Source of the DNA: Microbacterium flavum
GTDB taxonomy: Bacteria > Actinomycetota > Actinomycetes > Actinomycetales > Microbacteriaceae
DNA length: 64,000 bases
Assembly (NCBI RefSeq): GCF_018717645.1
Contig: NZ_JAFLHG010000005.1
Span: forward strand, 174,628 to 238,627
Direction of reading: 5' to 3'
The notes under the pieces were generated by a model. It had not been told where the DNA came from. It searched no databases and saw nothing but the letters and a program-made list of their open reading frames with translations. Every line of letters begins with the position of its first letter. Position 1 is the stretch's first letter. The translations under genes were made by a program, and so were the position numbers. Shown in pieces: positions 27,128 through 35,741 of this stretch.

Positions 27128-27547
27128 ATGATCGCTCTCGCGCAGCATCTGCGCCGCAGCCCATACGGGCTGGGCCGTTCTGTGCTGCTACTCATCGCCC
27201 TCACCGCCGCGCTCATCATCGGGCTGCTCGCGATGCATGCGATGAGCAGTGTCACCTCTCACACGACCCCGGCGGTCACAGCCGTGTCCATGCACGAAAT
27301 GGACACTGCGCACGGTGATGCCATACAACCCGTCGAGGAAGGTTGCGCAGACTGCGGCGGGCATGAAGCCATGCTCGCGATGGCGTGCGTGCTAGCCCTC
27401 CTTGTGGTGTCGGTTCTGTTCTTGTTGCCCCGAACAGGTCTCACCTGGGTCGCCCCCCTCCGCCGGGCCGGACCCCTCATGGTCGCCGGCCGGGGAGCGC
27501 TGTCTCGACCACCCTCTCTTCTCGTTCTCTGCGTCAGTCGTACGTGA
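27128..27547 (+). CDS. Small membrane protein, DUF6153-like
   Basis: A 139-aa protein with helices near residues 18-38 and 82-100, and between them a short external segment with His, Met and Cys (HEMDTAHGD, CADCGGHE). It ends in LCVSRT, matching the SISRT end of the protein at 6277. The Shine-Dalgarno AAGGAGGTGAG (27112-27122) is unusually strong. It lies between copA and a DUF305 lipoprotein, so a copper role is likely but unproven. Confidence 0.7.
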   Translation: MIALAQHLRRSPYGLGRSVLLLIALTAALIIGLLAMHAMSSVTSHTTPAVTAVSMHEMDTAHGDAIQPVEEGCADCGGHEAMLAMACVLALLVVSVLFLLPRTGLTWVAPLRRAGPLMVAGRGALSRPPSLLVLCVSRT

Positions 27548-27636
27548 TGGCAGCTCGCTGACCCGTCAGGGCAGCGGAGCTTTCGCGCGCGATCACACCG
27601 ATCGTGCGCGCCACACAGACGACTGAGGAGAACCAC

Positions 27637-28221
27637 ATGAAGAACCGTGCCGCGGCGACCGCCGCGATCACCCTGACCGCGCTGCTTGCCCTCGCCGGCT
27701 GCGCCGGCACCACCACTGGCGGACCGGGCAACATGCCCGGAATGGGCTCATCGGCATCCCCCGCTGCCGACGTGAACAACGCCGATATGCAGTTCACGAT
27801 GATGATGATCCCGCACCACGAACAAGCCGTTGAGATGGCCGACATGATCCTCGGCAAGGACGGCATCGACGAGCGCGTTATCACCATGGCGGAGCAGATC
27901 AAGGCCGCGCAAGGTCCGGAGATCGAGCTGATGGAGTCCTGGCTTGCTGACTGGGGCACCCCGATGGGTGACATGGACGCAATGGATCACGGGGGGATGA
28001 TGTCGGACACCGACATGCAAGCCCTCGAGGACGCCACAGGTGCACAGGCATCCCGTGTCTTCCTGGAGCAGATGATCGTCCACCATGAGGGCGCGATCGA
28101 CATGGCGCAGACCGAGGTCGACAACGGTCAGAACGCCGATGTCATCGCCCTGGCAGAGGCCATCATCGCCTCACAGACCACCGAGATGACGACGATGGAG
28201 GACATTCTCGCGACCCTCTGA
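27637..28221 (+). CDS. DUF305 lipoprotein
   Basis: A 194-aa protein with a lipoprotein signal (lipobox LALAGC), then the DUF305 fold with FTMMMIPHHEQAVEMADM and LEQMIVHHEGAIDMAQ, and a Met-rich segment (MPGMG, MGDMDAMDHGGMM). The Met/His richness suggests Cu(I) binding outside the membrane. It is a paralogue of the anchored DUF305 protein at 21001. It would be a substrate for the LspA and Lnt of this element. GAGGAGAA precedes ATG 27637. Confidence 0.88.
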   Translation: MKNRAAATAAITLTALLALAGCAGTTTGGPGNMPGMGSSASPAADVNNADMQFTMMMIPHHEQAVEMADMILGKDGIDERVITMAEQIKAAQGPEIELMESWLADWGTPMGDMDAMDHGGMMSDTDMQALEDATGAQASRVFLEQMIVHHEGAIDMAQTEVDNGQNADVIALAEAIIASQTTEMTTMEDILATL

Positions 28222-28277
28222 CCGTCAGGGGCCGGCCGCACCCGACGGCCGGTCCCTCACATAGGGAGACCGCCACT

Positions 28278-29159
28278 ATGAAGACACATTCACGCACCCT
28301 CGCCGCTATCGGCCTCGCCACGACGCTCACCCTGACCACCGCCGCGTGCACCGCTGCATCCGAGAGTGAGACCTCGCTCGATCTCATCCCGCACGTCCAC
28401 GACGTCGCTTTCGACCCGCGGGGGGCGCTGCTGGTCGGCGCACACACCGGCGCGTACCGGGTCGATCTCAGCACCGACGAGGTGTCCCTGATCGGAGAGA
28501 CCGCCTTTGATGCCATGGGGCTCACCATCCAGGCGGACACGATTCTCGCCTCCGGCCACCCCGCCCCGGACAACCAGGACGACACCTTCACCGCGCCGAA
28601 CATCGGCCTTGTCCGGCATACCCAGACGGGCTGGGAGCAAGTGGCCCTCGCGGGGGTCACCGACTTCCACATGCTCGCCGCCAGCCCCGCCGACCCCGAC
28701 TTCCTTCTCGGGCTGCCCTCGGACCGGGCGGTCCTGGCTGCCAGTAGTGACTCCGGGCAGACCTGGACTGACCTCGGTCCACTGACCGCACGGGACATCA
28801 GCATAGACACGATGAAAGCCGATGTGGTCACCGCCACCACACCGGAGGGTCTGATGGTCAGCCGCGACGGCGGCATCACCTTCACCACGGTCGCCAACGC
28901 ACCTGCGCTCCTGGTCATCACCGCCGACCCCACGGTGGAGGAGGGCATCATCGGGGTCGATTCGGACGGCACGATCTGGACCGGCGGCACGACGGAAGGG
29001 GCCGTCTGGAAAACTGCCGGGCGCGCTACCGGAGTCGCCTCGGCGATCGCCGCCAGCTCCGACGGCGCTGTCGCGATCGCTGACGAAGGCGGGGTCCGCG
29101 TCACCACTGACGCCGGAAACACCTGGCGGCTTCTCATCAGGACGAACGCTTCAGAATGA
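28278..29159 (+). CDS. F510_1955-like beta-propeller lipoprotein
   Basis: A 293-aa protein with a lipoprotein signal (LTTAACTAA) and BNR/sialidase-type repeats (SSDSGQTWTDLG, SRDGGITFTTV, TTDAGNTWRLL). Proteins of this type are common in actinobacterial copper regions, although annotated as glycosyl hydrolases. HVHDVAFDPRG near residue 38 is a typical start of the propeller. No glycosidase catalytic residues are evident. Confidence 0.75.
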   Translation: MKTHSRTLAAIGLATTLTLTTAACTAASESETSLDLIPHVHDVAFDPRGALLVGAHTGAYRVDLSTDEVSLIGETAFDAMGLTIQADTILASGHPAPDNQDDTFTAPNIGLVRHTQTGWEQVALAGVTDFHMLAASPADPDFLLGLPSDRAVLAASSDSGQTWTDLGPLTARDISIDTMKADVVTATTPEGLMVSRDGGITFTTVANAPALLVITADPTVEEGIIGVDSDGTIWTGGTTEGAVWKTAGRATGVASAIAASSDGAVAIADEGGVRVTTDAGNTWRLLIRTNASE

Positions 29160-29187
29160 ACCACTACCGCACTGAGAGGAGAAGACC

Positions 29188-31689
29188 ATGAGCAACGCGA
29201 GGCGAACCGTGGTGTTGGAGGTCGAGGGGTTGTCCTGGGCGTCCCCGAAGGCCACGGTCGAGGCCACCCTGCTCCGGCAGGCGGGTGTCACCGATGTCGA
29301 GGCGAACCCGGTCTCCCAGACCGCGAACGTGACCTACAACCCCGAGCTGACCTCACAGGCTCAGCTCCGGCAATGGATCATCGAGTGCGGCTACCACTGC
29401 GCCGGCCAGTCCGTCCCCGAGCACATCTGCGATCCCGCCGACGACCCCACCCAAGCGGCGCAGACCGACCACAGCCCGCACCCGACCGAACCACACGTGC
29501 CGGTGCCCGGCGATTCACCGCCCCTGGGCGCGGCGAGCCCGGCTCACGATCATTCAGCGATTACCAGCCCCGCCACTGTGCGGGGCGAGAAGGCCGCGGA
29601 CCGGGGCCTACACCAAACCCCGGATCACGGCGGCCACGAGATGGCAGACCGCAGCATGCAAGATGTGATGGGGCACGGCGGAAGCCACGCGGGCATGTCC
29701 ATGGCGTCGATGATCCGCGACATGCGCAATCGGTTCATCGTGGCCGCCGTGCTGTCGGTGCCGATCATCTTGTGGTCCCCGATCGGGCGGGAAGTGTTCG
29801 GGTTCACCGTTCCTGCACCGTTCGGGCTGCGCGATGACGTGTTCTCGCTGGTCCTCTCCCTGCCCGTGATTTTCTACTCCGCTTGGATCTTCTTCGACGG
29901 CGCCTGGCGTGCCCTCCGTGCCCGAACCCTGGACATGATGGTGCTGGTCGCTGTCGGTGTCGGTACCGGCTGGCTATACAGCGTGGCGGTCACCCTCACC
30001 GGCGGCGGTGAAGTGTTCTACGAAGCGGCTACCGTGCTTGCCGCCTTCGTTCTGCTCGGCCATTGGGTGGAGATGCGCGCCCGCGGCGGCGCCAACGACG
30101 CGATCCGAACCCTGCTTGAGCTCGCTCCTCCCCGGGCAGTCGTGCTCCGCGACCGCGAAGAGGTCGAGGTCGCCACCGCCGACGTCGTCCCCGGCGATCT
30201 CATGCTGGTGCGCCCCGGCGCGAAGATCCCGACCGACGGCACCGTCGAAGAGGGCGACTCTGAGATCGACGAATCCATGGTGACCGGAGAGAGCCTGCCG
30301 GTCCTCAAGACTCCCGGCTCTGAGGTGATCGGCGCCACCGTCAACACCACAGGGACCCTGCGGGTGCGGGCCACCAAGGTCGGAGCCGACACCGCCCTCG
30401 CGCAGATCGTCGCGCTCGTCCAAGAAGCGCAGAACTCCAAAGCCCCCGGGCAGCGTCTCGCCGACCGGGCGGCGTTCTGGCTGGTCCTGGTCGCCCTGAT
30501 CGGCGGCACAGTCACCTTCCTGGCCTGGTGGCTCACCGGCTCCCCGGTACCCACCGCGATCCTGTTCGCCATCACTGTGGTGGTGATCACCTGCCCCGAC
30601 GCGCTCGGACTGGCCACGCCCACCGCGATCATGGTAGGAACCGGACTCGGCGCCAAACGCGGCGTGCTGTTCAAGAACGCCAGCGCCCTGGAATCCGCCG
30701 CGCACATCGACACGGTCGTCCTCGACAAGACCGGCACACTGACTAGGGGCGAACCCGAGGTCACCGACTACCTGCCGATCGGTATGAACGACATCGAACT
30801 GCTCTCCCTCGCCGCCGCCGCGGAACGCGAATCCGAGCATCCGCTCGCCAAAGCGGTCGTCGCATACGCCGACGCCCGCAACATCCCTCGCCGCACCGCC
30901 ACTGCATTCCGGAATGTGACCGGGCTCGGCGCCGTCGCGACCGTCGACGGGCGCCGCGTGGTGATGGGCAACACCCGTCTGATGGCCGACGAGGGCATCG
31001 ACATCAGCACCATCGAGGTCGCCCTGCACGAACTGGCCTCCACGGGCCGCACCGCGATCGCATTCGCCGTGGATGGCGAGGCAGCGGGGGTGATCGCCCT
31101 GGCCGACGCGCCGCGAGAGACCGCCGCCGCAGCGATCACCGCCCTGCACGAGGCCGGCATCGAAGTCGTCATGCTCACCGGCGACAACGAACCCACCGCC
31201 AAACGCATCGGCTCACTGCTGGGCATCGACACCGTCATCGCCGAAGTCCTCCCGGAAGACAAATCCGCGCAGATCGCCGAACTGCAACGGGCGGGCAAGA
31301 AGGTCGCAATGGTCGGCGACGGCGTCAACGACGCCCCCGCCCTCGCCCAAGCCGACCTGGGTATCGCCATCGGTGCAGGAACCGATGTGGCCATCGAGAC
31401 CGCCGACGTCGTCCTGATGCGCTCCGATCCCCTTGACGTCGCGATCGCGCTCCGGATCGGGAAAGGCACCGTCCGCAAAATGCGACAGAACCTCGGCTGG
31501 GCCATCGGCTACAACGCCGTCGCCCTCCCGATCGCCGCCGGCGTGTTCGTCTCCTCACTGGGGATCATGCTCAGCCCCGAGATCGCCGCCATCTCGATGT
31601 CCGGATCCAGCGTCATCGTCGCCGGCAACGCGCTCCTCCTGAAGAGACTGCGCCTGCCCTCCCCTCCCGCTTCGACTCCGGCATCCTGA
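29188..31689 (+). CDS. Copper-type P1B ATPase with CPD ion motif and His-rich N-terminus
   Basis: An 833-aa protein. Its N-terminal ferredoxin-like domain lacks the CxxC (GLSWASPKA where GMTCASC is expected). It is followed by a long His/Asp/Met-rich linker to about residue 175 ([28 protein letters not shown]). The core has [21 protein letters not shown] and [12 protein letters not shown]. The ion motif is CPD ([11 protein letters not shown]) instead of CPC (CopA) or CPH (CopB). Such CPD ATPases cluster with CopB-like enzymes, so Cu(II) or an altered specificity is possible. It follows the propeller gene by 28 bp. Confidence 0.9.
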   Translation: MSNARRTVVLEVEGLSWASPKATVEATLLRQAGVTDVEANPVSQTANVTYNPELTSQAQLRQWIIECGYHCAGQSVPEHICDPADDPTQAAQTDHSPHPTEPHVPVPGDSPPLGAASPAHDHSAITSPATVRGEKAADRGLHQTPDHGGHEMADRSMQDVMGHGGSHAGMSMASMIRDMRNRFIVAAVLSVPIILWSPIGREVFGFTVPAPFGLRDDVFSLVLSLPVIFYSAWIFFDGAWRALRARTLDMMVLVAVGVGTGWLYSVAVTLTGGGEVFYEAATVLAAFVLLGHWVEMRARGGANDAIRTLLELAPPRAVVLRDREEVEVATADVVPGDLMLVRPGAKIPTDGTVEEGDSEIDESMVTGESLPVLKTPGSEVIGATVNTTGTLRVRATKVGADTALAQIVALVQEAQNSKAPGQRLADRAAFWLVLVALIGGTVTFLAWWLTGSPVPTAILFAITVVVITCPDALGLATPTAIMVGTGLGAKRGVLFKNASALESAAHIDTVVLDKTGTLTRGEPEVTDYLPIGMNDIELLSLAAAAERESEHPLAKAVVAYADARNIPRRTATAFRNVTGLGAVATVDGRRVVMGNTRLMADEGIDISTIEVALHELASTGRTAIAFAVDGEAAGVIALADAPRETAAAAITALHEAGIEVVMLTGDNEPTAKRIGSLLGIDTVIAEVLPEDKSAQIAELQRAGKKVAMVGDGVNDAPALAQADLGIAIGAGTDVAIETADVVLMRSDPLDVAIALRIGKGTVRKMRQNLGWAIGYNAVALPIAAGVFVSSLGIMLSPEIAAISMSGSSVIVAGNALLLKRLRLPSPPASTPAS

Positions 31690-31728
31690 CAGTCACCTCC
31701 AACCCAATCCGAACCCGAGGAGAATCTC

Positions 31729-31920
31729 ATGACACATCACACCGACGACGCGACAGATCACGCGGAGTTCGTCACAGACCCGGTCTGCGGAATGCTGATC
31801 GACCCGACTACCTCCGCCACTAGCCGCGAGCACGACGGCACCACGTTCTATTTCTGCTCAGTCGGGTGCGCAAACACCTTCGACGCGGATCCTCACCGCT
31901 ACGGCCACCCACACCCGTGA
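31729..31920 (+). CDS. YHS-domain small metal-binding protein
   Basis: A 63-aa protein with the YHS signature: DPVCGMLID, then FYFCSVGCANTFDADPHRYG, with His-rich ends. YHS/TRASH domains bind metal through the Cys residues and often accompany copper ATPases as a sensor or chaperone. GAGGAGAA precedes the start. It is the last gene of unit A. Confidence 0.88.
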   Translation: MTHHTDDATDHAEFVTDPVCGMLIDPTTSATSREHDGTTFYFCSVGCANTFDADPHRYGHPHP

Positions 31921-32238
31921 GGAATCACGGGACCGGTGCGCGGGCGACTGTGGCTCGCACGACCCGCGAACCGGCCCCCTCTCACACGGCCCTACCAGCC
32001 GCCACCCGGTAGTCCTTACCAAATCATTACATCGCCGCCCGAATCGGCGCTGTGCAGTCAAGGCTGCGTGCCCGTCTCCTCACCCTTACTGGAGCCGCCC
32101 CTACCTCGAGGCCCTACGCGACTGGGAGACAGCCTGCGGCAACTCGCGACCACCCCGGCTGCGGCTCGTAAGCGCGCGCAGAACAGCCCCGGCCTGCCAC
32201 GGAGAGACGGACGGCGACTCGACGTCTCATTGCATTTA
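31921..32238. other. Non-coding stretch at the right edge of unit A
   Basis: No convincing gene is visible on either strand between the YHS stop and the first GTGCAAC site. Short open frames here lack start signals or recognisable motifs. It is probably spacer inside the transposon end. Confidence 0.5.
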
Positions 32239-32304
32239 GTGCAACGACAAGATCGACCAGTGCAACCAAACGGCGCCAAGTGCAACGAGAGCCCGTTCCC
32301 GACA
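32239..32304 (+). repeat. Right end of unit A (GTGCAAC type)
   Basis: Three GTGCAAC heptamers at 32239, 32260 and 32280, spaced 21 and 20 bp as at 3118-3165. The terminus is GTTCCCGACA at 32304. From 32278 onward it aligns without gaps to the end at 3157-3183. Confidence 0.75.
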
Positions 32305-32309
32305 ACGAC
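32305..32309. repeat. 5-bp spacer between abutting ends (ACGAC)
   Basis: Five bases separate two inverted termini, CCCGACA and TGTCGGG. The length equals a Tn7-type target duplication. The sequence differs from GGAAG at the outer ends. Confidence 0.6.
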
Positions 32310-32392
32310 TGTCGGGAACGAGGTGGGATGACACTGGATGTCACCTCAGGCGCGCGTGCGTTGCGCTATCGGAGCGTCCTTGCCGTGACACT
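32310..32392 (+). repeat. Left end of unit B (TGACAC type)
   Basis: The terminus TGTCGGGAACG is followed by TGACAC at 32329 and again in CGTGACACTTTCC at 32385, at offsets +19 and +76, exactly as in 3189-3276. A partial site (GGATGTCACC) lies at 32336-32345. Confidence 0.7.
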
Positions 32393-32483
32393 TTCCGACC
32401 CGACCGCCCGCAGTGGAGACCGGGCTGACCTATCCGGCCGCGCCCACCTAGTCGCGGCGCACGACGGCCGTGCCGAGCAGCAG

Positions 32484-33209
32484 CTAGCCGCGGAAGGCAT
32501 CGAGGCGGCAGAGCACACGAACGTGGGCTGGTGCGTCCGGGTTGACTCGCTCTGCGATCGCCGTGATCGACCAGCCGTCCTTGACTCGAGCGTGGACATC
32601 TGCGCAGAGCCAGTCCGGGACGTACCCAAACTTCTGACCATCGAAGGTGTTAACGAGGACCGCCTTCGGATTCACCTCGTTGCCTTCTTCTAGCTCGAGG
32701 CGGAGCGTCGCGCCATTCTGGAGGGTCGCGACGGCGCCATCCGAATCGACGAAATGCCGAACGCCTGAAACGAAGAACCGGCTCGTGAGCCGATCAGCGT
32801 TGGCGAGCGGCAGCTCGACGATGTGGAAGGTGTCGGTTGCCCTACCGCCGCCAGTGCGAGCCAAGACCTCGAATGGGACATCGTCCGAGCTGAGATCCTC
32901 AATGCCGAGCCAACTCAGATAGCGACCGTAGTGCGGCCGGTCGACGGAGAGAATGCGATTCGCGAAGAACGCCGGGACCTCATCGGAGACGTAGGCAGTG
33001 TCGCGATCAGGGTATTCGAGCAGTGGGACGAATGCAGGGTCGTCCCACGCACCCGGGAGGTATTGGAAAGCGAATCGACCGGAGGGGAGTGCGTCGAGTT
33101 GGCCCACCTTGACGAAGAGCCTCGACACCGGGTTCTGCCAGACCAGGATGAGGGTCTTGCGGCTCGCCGTGAGATCGAGTTGGTCTCGGTCAAGTGCCTG
33201 AGTAGCCAT
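32484..33209 (-). CDS. HipA N-terminal-like plus HIRAN domain protein
   Basis: A 241-aa protein. The first half (about residues 15-125) resembles the HipA N-terminal subdomain (LILVWQNPVSRLFVKVGQL, FQYLPGAWDDPAFVPLLEYPD). The second half (about 130-238) is a HIRAN domain (SRFFVSGVRHF, EVNPKAVLVNTFDGQKFGYVPDWL), known to bind DNA ends in HLTF/Rad5. It overlaps the upstream kinase gene by 20 bp, so the two make a split HipA-like protein. A stop codon at 32484 leaves only about 90 bp to the transposon end. A role in defence or toxin-antitoxin control is inferred. Confidence 0.75.
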   Translation of the reverse strand: MATQALDRDQLDLTASRKTLILVWQNPVSRLFVKVGQLDALPSGRFAFQYLPGAWDDPAFVPLLEYPDRDTAYVSDEVPAFFANRILSVDRPHYGRYLSWLGIEDLSSDDVPFEVLARTGGGRATDTFHIVELPLANADRLTSRFFVSGVRHFVDSDGAVATLQNGATLRLELEEGNEVNPKAVLVNTFDGQKFGYVPDWLCADVHARVKDGWSITAIAERVNPDAPAHVRVLCRLDAFRG

Positions 33210-34101
33210 CGAGCAACCTCCTTCGATTCGTCGCCAACAGCCGAACTACGAATGTATGGGTGACCTCAGACATTATCGCGCGAGGGACCTGTGAGACGAC
33301 GGAATGAACTGCATCTTGCGAGATCGCGTCGAGTCGTTCGACCCAGAAGCGGCGAGCCGTAGGCGAGGCGAGGCCAAGCGCGCTCCAGGCGAGTTCCGTG
33401 AGTTTGGGCTTTCCCGCGAAGTGGTGGCTGGTCCCGCGTTCCACCCAGCGCATCAAGTGGAGTTCGTCGTCCAACATTCGTACACGTCGCTCGTCCCGTT
33501 CCTGGAAGCCGAGCGCGTTTCCATGGTCGAACGAAGGCGCCAGGCGACGCTCATCCCCACGGAGGATGACCGCCCAGTTCTCGTGATGACGGTCGCGTCC
33601 AGCGACCCAGGCATCCATGAGGAGATAGCCAGCCCAGACGTCGAAGGCTGTGAAACCTCCTGGCCACTCCGTGTCGGCCGGTGGCCCAACCTCCTCGAGG
33701 GCATCCCGGACCGCGGCCAAGGTATAGCCCTGGTTCTCGCCCTGGACTGATTGATCGTAATCGGCGAACCGTGCTGACAGCACGCTGTTGCCATGATCGA
33801 GATACTCGAGACGGTCCCGAAGCACCGACCTGGACACGATCGCTCGCCGGCCTTCCAAAAGTGCTGGGCGCACTGTCGCGCTGGGGACACCGAGCTGTTC
33901 CGCGAATTGGTGGACGGTCCACTCGGCCCAATCCTCCCCGCTGACAGTCCCATCGAGCTCGTCGAGGCGCGCCAGCTTGAGCAGCCACTGTCGCTCACCG
34001 AACATCGGCAAGTCGACCCACCACTTCTCCTTCGATCCCATCGGTTCGTCGGCTTCGGCCGCACCGCGGACGAAATGAAGAGGCTCCCAGGCGGTCGGCA
34101 C
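33190..34101 (-). CDS. HipA-like Ser/Thr kinase domain protein
   Basis: A 303-aa protein with the HipA/PI-kinase-like catalytic core: AGRDRHHENWAVIL (catalytic DRHxxN) and SFDHGNALGF (metal-binding DxG-like). It lacks the HipA N-terminal domain, which is in the next gene. Substrate unknown; known HipA kinases phosphorylate glutamyl-tRNA synthetase, and other relatives have different targets. No HipB-like antitoxin is adjacent, although a DNA-binding HTH-ImmA gene ends 50 bp upstream. Start GTG 34101. Confidence 0.75.
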   Translation of the reverse strand: MPTAWEPLHFVRGAAEADEPMGSKEKWWVDLPMFGERQWLLKLARLDELDGTVSGEDWAEWTVHQFAEQLGVPSATVRPALLEGRRAIVSRSVLRDRLEYLDHGNSVLSARFADYDQSVQGENQGYTLAAVRDALEEVGPPADTEWPGGFTAFDVWAGYLLMDAWVAGRDRHHENWAVILRGDERRLAPSFDHGNALGFQERDERRVRMLDDELHLMRWVERGTSHHFAGKPKLTELAWSALGLASPTARRFWVERLDAISQDAVHSVVSQVPRAIMSEVTHTFVVRLLATNRRRLLDGYSGT

Positions 34102-34150
34102 GGGGATGACCCTACCGGCGACTCCCGACGGCCGAATCGCCGAATCGCCC

Positions 34151-35254
34151 TTAACTCAGCGACTCTGCAAGATCGACCTTGGCACGCAACTTCGCGATCG
34201 GTCCGCCCCAGGTGCTCGTTAGGAAGGCCCATTGGCCGGCCACGACGCTCGGCGCAACGCCCAGTGTCTCGGCCAGTGAAACTATCTGCGCGGGGGTCGT
34301 CGCTGCCTGTAGAAGCTTCTTGTACGCGGGCGGTATCAGGTGCGTCTCGGCAAACTTGTTGGCTGCAACCTCTTGCGCATCGGCGTTGTCGTCGGCCTTG
34401 AATCCGTCGTCCACGAACGTGCTTCGCTTGGGGTGGAGCAGGACGTGGGCGATCTCATGAAGGATCGTGAACCACAGGCCGTCGAGCGATTTGTACCGGC
34501 TCGTGACAGCGATCATCGGGGTTCCACTTATCCACCGCGACACACCACTGATCCGCGTGTTTGGTATCTCTGGGACAAATACGAGGACTACTCCGGCATC
34601 AAGCAACAGTGCCTGAGCTTCTAGGAAAGCCGTGTCGATTTCCTTCACGGTGAGCTTCGGGATGGCGTGTGCAGCTGAGCGGAGCTTCTCACTATCGAAC
34701 TCCGGTGCGTTCTCGACCAGAGCGGATGAGTGAAGCTCGGACAGACGGATCCACAGGGCAGTGAGGTCCGCATCGATCGTGTGAAGTTGACTGCGCTTGT
34801 AGGAGGCTTGCGGCTCCAGCCATGTCTTGTCGTATGCGGCTGGGGACGCGACGCCGAAGAACTGGAGTAGCTTTTCCGCGACCTGCGGCCCCTTGTCTGC
34901 AGCGTCGATTACATTTCGCTCGATCAGAATCTGCCGAGGGAAGTCTGAGGCCCACCCCACGAAGCCAGCAAGCGCGTCTCGTCTCTCGGCGCGCGCCTGA
35001 TGGGTTTGGTACGCAGTCTCTAGGCGCAGCCACGTTTCGGCTGGTGTCCCAAGTACCTGCTCCAGCGTGACTGCAACATCTGGAGAGAGGGGCGCGGTGC
35101 CCTTGATGACGAGGTTGATGTGTTTTGTGCTCAGCCCCGTGCGCGCTGCGAGTTGCGCCTGGCTGATCGAGTGTTCGTCGAGCTCACGCTGCAGTATGCG
35201 GCCGGGTCGCGGCGCAAAGTCGAACTGGGCGTCTCTTGCCTTGTAAGTAGTCAT
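34151..35254 (-). CDS. HTH plus ImmA/IrrE metallopeptidase (HigA-like antitoxin fusion)
   Basis: A 367-aa protein with an XRE HTH at about residues 20-75 (ISQAQLAARTGLSTKHINLVIKG) and a C-terminal ImmA/IrrE zinc peptidase domain with TILHEIAHVLLHP. The HEIAH motif is intact, followed by a downstream Glu in QEVAANKFAETHLIP. It follows the HigB-like gene by 8 bp, the normal toxin-first order of higBA. The peptidase may cut a repressor on stress, as ImmA does for ImmR. Start ATG 35254. Confidence 0.85.
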   Translation of the reverse strand: MTTYKARDAQFDFAPRPGRILQRELDEHSISQAQLAARTGLSTKHINLVIKGTAPLSPDVAVTLEQVLGTPAETWLRLETAYQTHQARAERRDALAGFVGWASDFPRQILIERNVIDAADKGPQVAEKLLQFFGVASPAAYDKTWLEPQASYKRSQLHTIDADLTALWIRLSELHSSALVENAPEFDSEKLRSAAHAIPKLTVKEIDTAFLEAQALLLDAGVVLVFVPEIPNTRISGVSRWISGTPMIAVTSRYKSLDGLWFTILHEIAHVLLHPKRSTFVDDGFKADDNADAQEVAANKFAETHLIPPAYKKLLQAATTPAQIVSLAETLGVAPSVVAGQWAFLTSTWGGPIAKLRAKVDLAESLS

Positions 35255-35262
35255 AGTCCCGG

Positions 35263-35616
35263 TCAGCTCGCGCGCCGAAGAACTGATCGACCGCGAACAT
35301 GCAAGTCCTGGATGAGGAGTGCTTCTGCTGCGGAGTAGTCGAGCGCCGACGCTCCACCAGCGATGATGCGTGGAACTCCGGCTTGGTTCAGTGGCCGTGC
35401 GTGCATGTCAACCTCCTGGATTGAAAGAGCTAGCGTTCCTGCTCGAATCTCCATTTGGACACTCCGGAACTGGGCGAGATCGCCGAGACGTGGTGCTTGC
35501 GCTATGAGGCTGAGGAGGTCCTCGGCTGCTTCGACTTGGCCGCGCGCGGCGACGCGCAGGCGTGCGGCGGATGTGCAGCAGCTCTCCAGCTGAGGATCAG
35601 ACCATGCGAGCAGCAA
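35263..35616 (-). CDS. higB: HigB-like RelE-superfamily toxin
   Basis: A 117-aa protein whose N-terminal two thirds fit the HigB/ParE fold (WSDPQLESCCTSAARLRVA, AQAPRLGDLAQFRSVQMEIR). It would act as a ribosome-dependent mRNA nuclease. The C-terminus (about 80-117) is longer than usual. The start is TTG 35616 with AGAGGT upstream; an in-frame stop lies two codons before it, so no longer form is possible. It pairs with the HTH-ImmA gene. Confidence 0.65.
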   Translation of the reverse strand: MLLAWSDPQLESCCTSAARLRVAARGQVEAAEDLLSLIAQAPRLGDLAQFRSVQMEIRAGTLALSIQEVDMHARPLNQAGVPRIIAGGASALDYSAAEALLIQDLHVRGRSVLRRAS

Positions 35617-35618
35617 GC

Positions 35619-35635
35619 TTTACCTCTTTGGTAAA
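35619..35635. promoter_or_regulatory. Inverted-repeat operator of the higB-like operon
   Basis: TTTACC-TCTTT-GGTAAA is a perfect 6-bp inverted repeat lying 3 bp upstream of the higB-like TTG. A -10-like TACAAT on the plus strand (35647-35652) faces the ubiquitin-like gene, and a further TTTACC half-site lies at 35658-35663. The HTH protein of the pair is the likely binder, and the divergent operon may share the control. Confidence 0.5.
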
Positions 35636-35741
35636 CGGAAATCGTGTACAATGGGATTTACCCGACAGGTACATGCTACTCGCTCTCACTCGGAGCGCGG
35701 GAGCAACACGGTGTTCGCTCACCATAGGAAGGAGGGTCATT

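Larger units (their letters stand above)
3189..32304. mobile_element. Unit A: metal-resistance and cytochrome-c-maturation cargo
   Basis: A 29.1-kb unit with a TGACAC-type end on the left (3189) and a GTGCAAC-type end on the right (32304). That is the asymmetric pair expected for a Tn7-like element. It has no transposition genes of its own, so it must be mobilised in trans or with unit B. Almost every gene is on the plus strand and many overlap by 4 bp. The themes are copper, other soft metals, and thiol or haem chemistry outside the membrane. Confidence 0.65.

Noticed and set aside
32293..32321. The 10-bp inverted repeat GTTCCCGACA-ACGAC-TGTCGGGAAC as a transcription terminator
   Set aside because: No T-tract follows, and each arm is the terminus of a transposon end that recurs elsewhere with the same internal sites.
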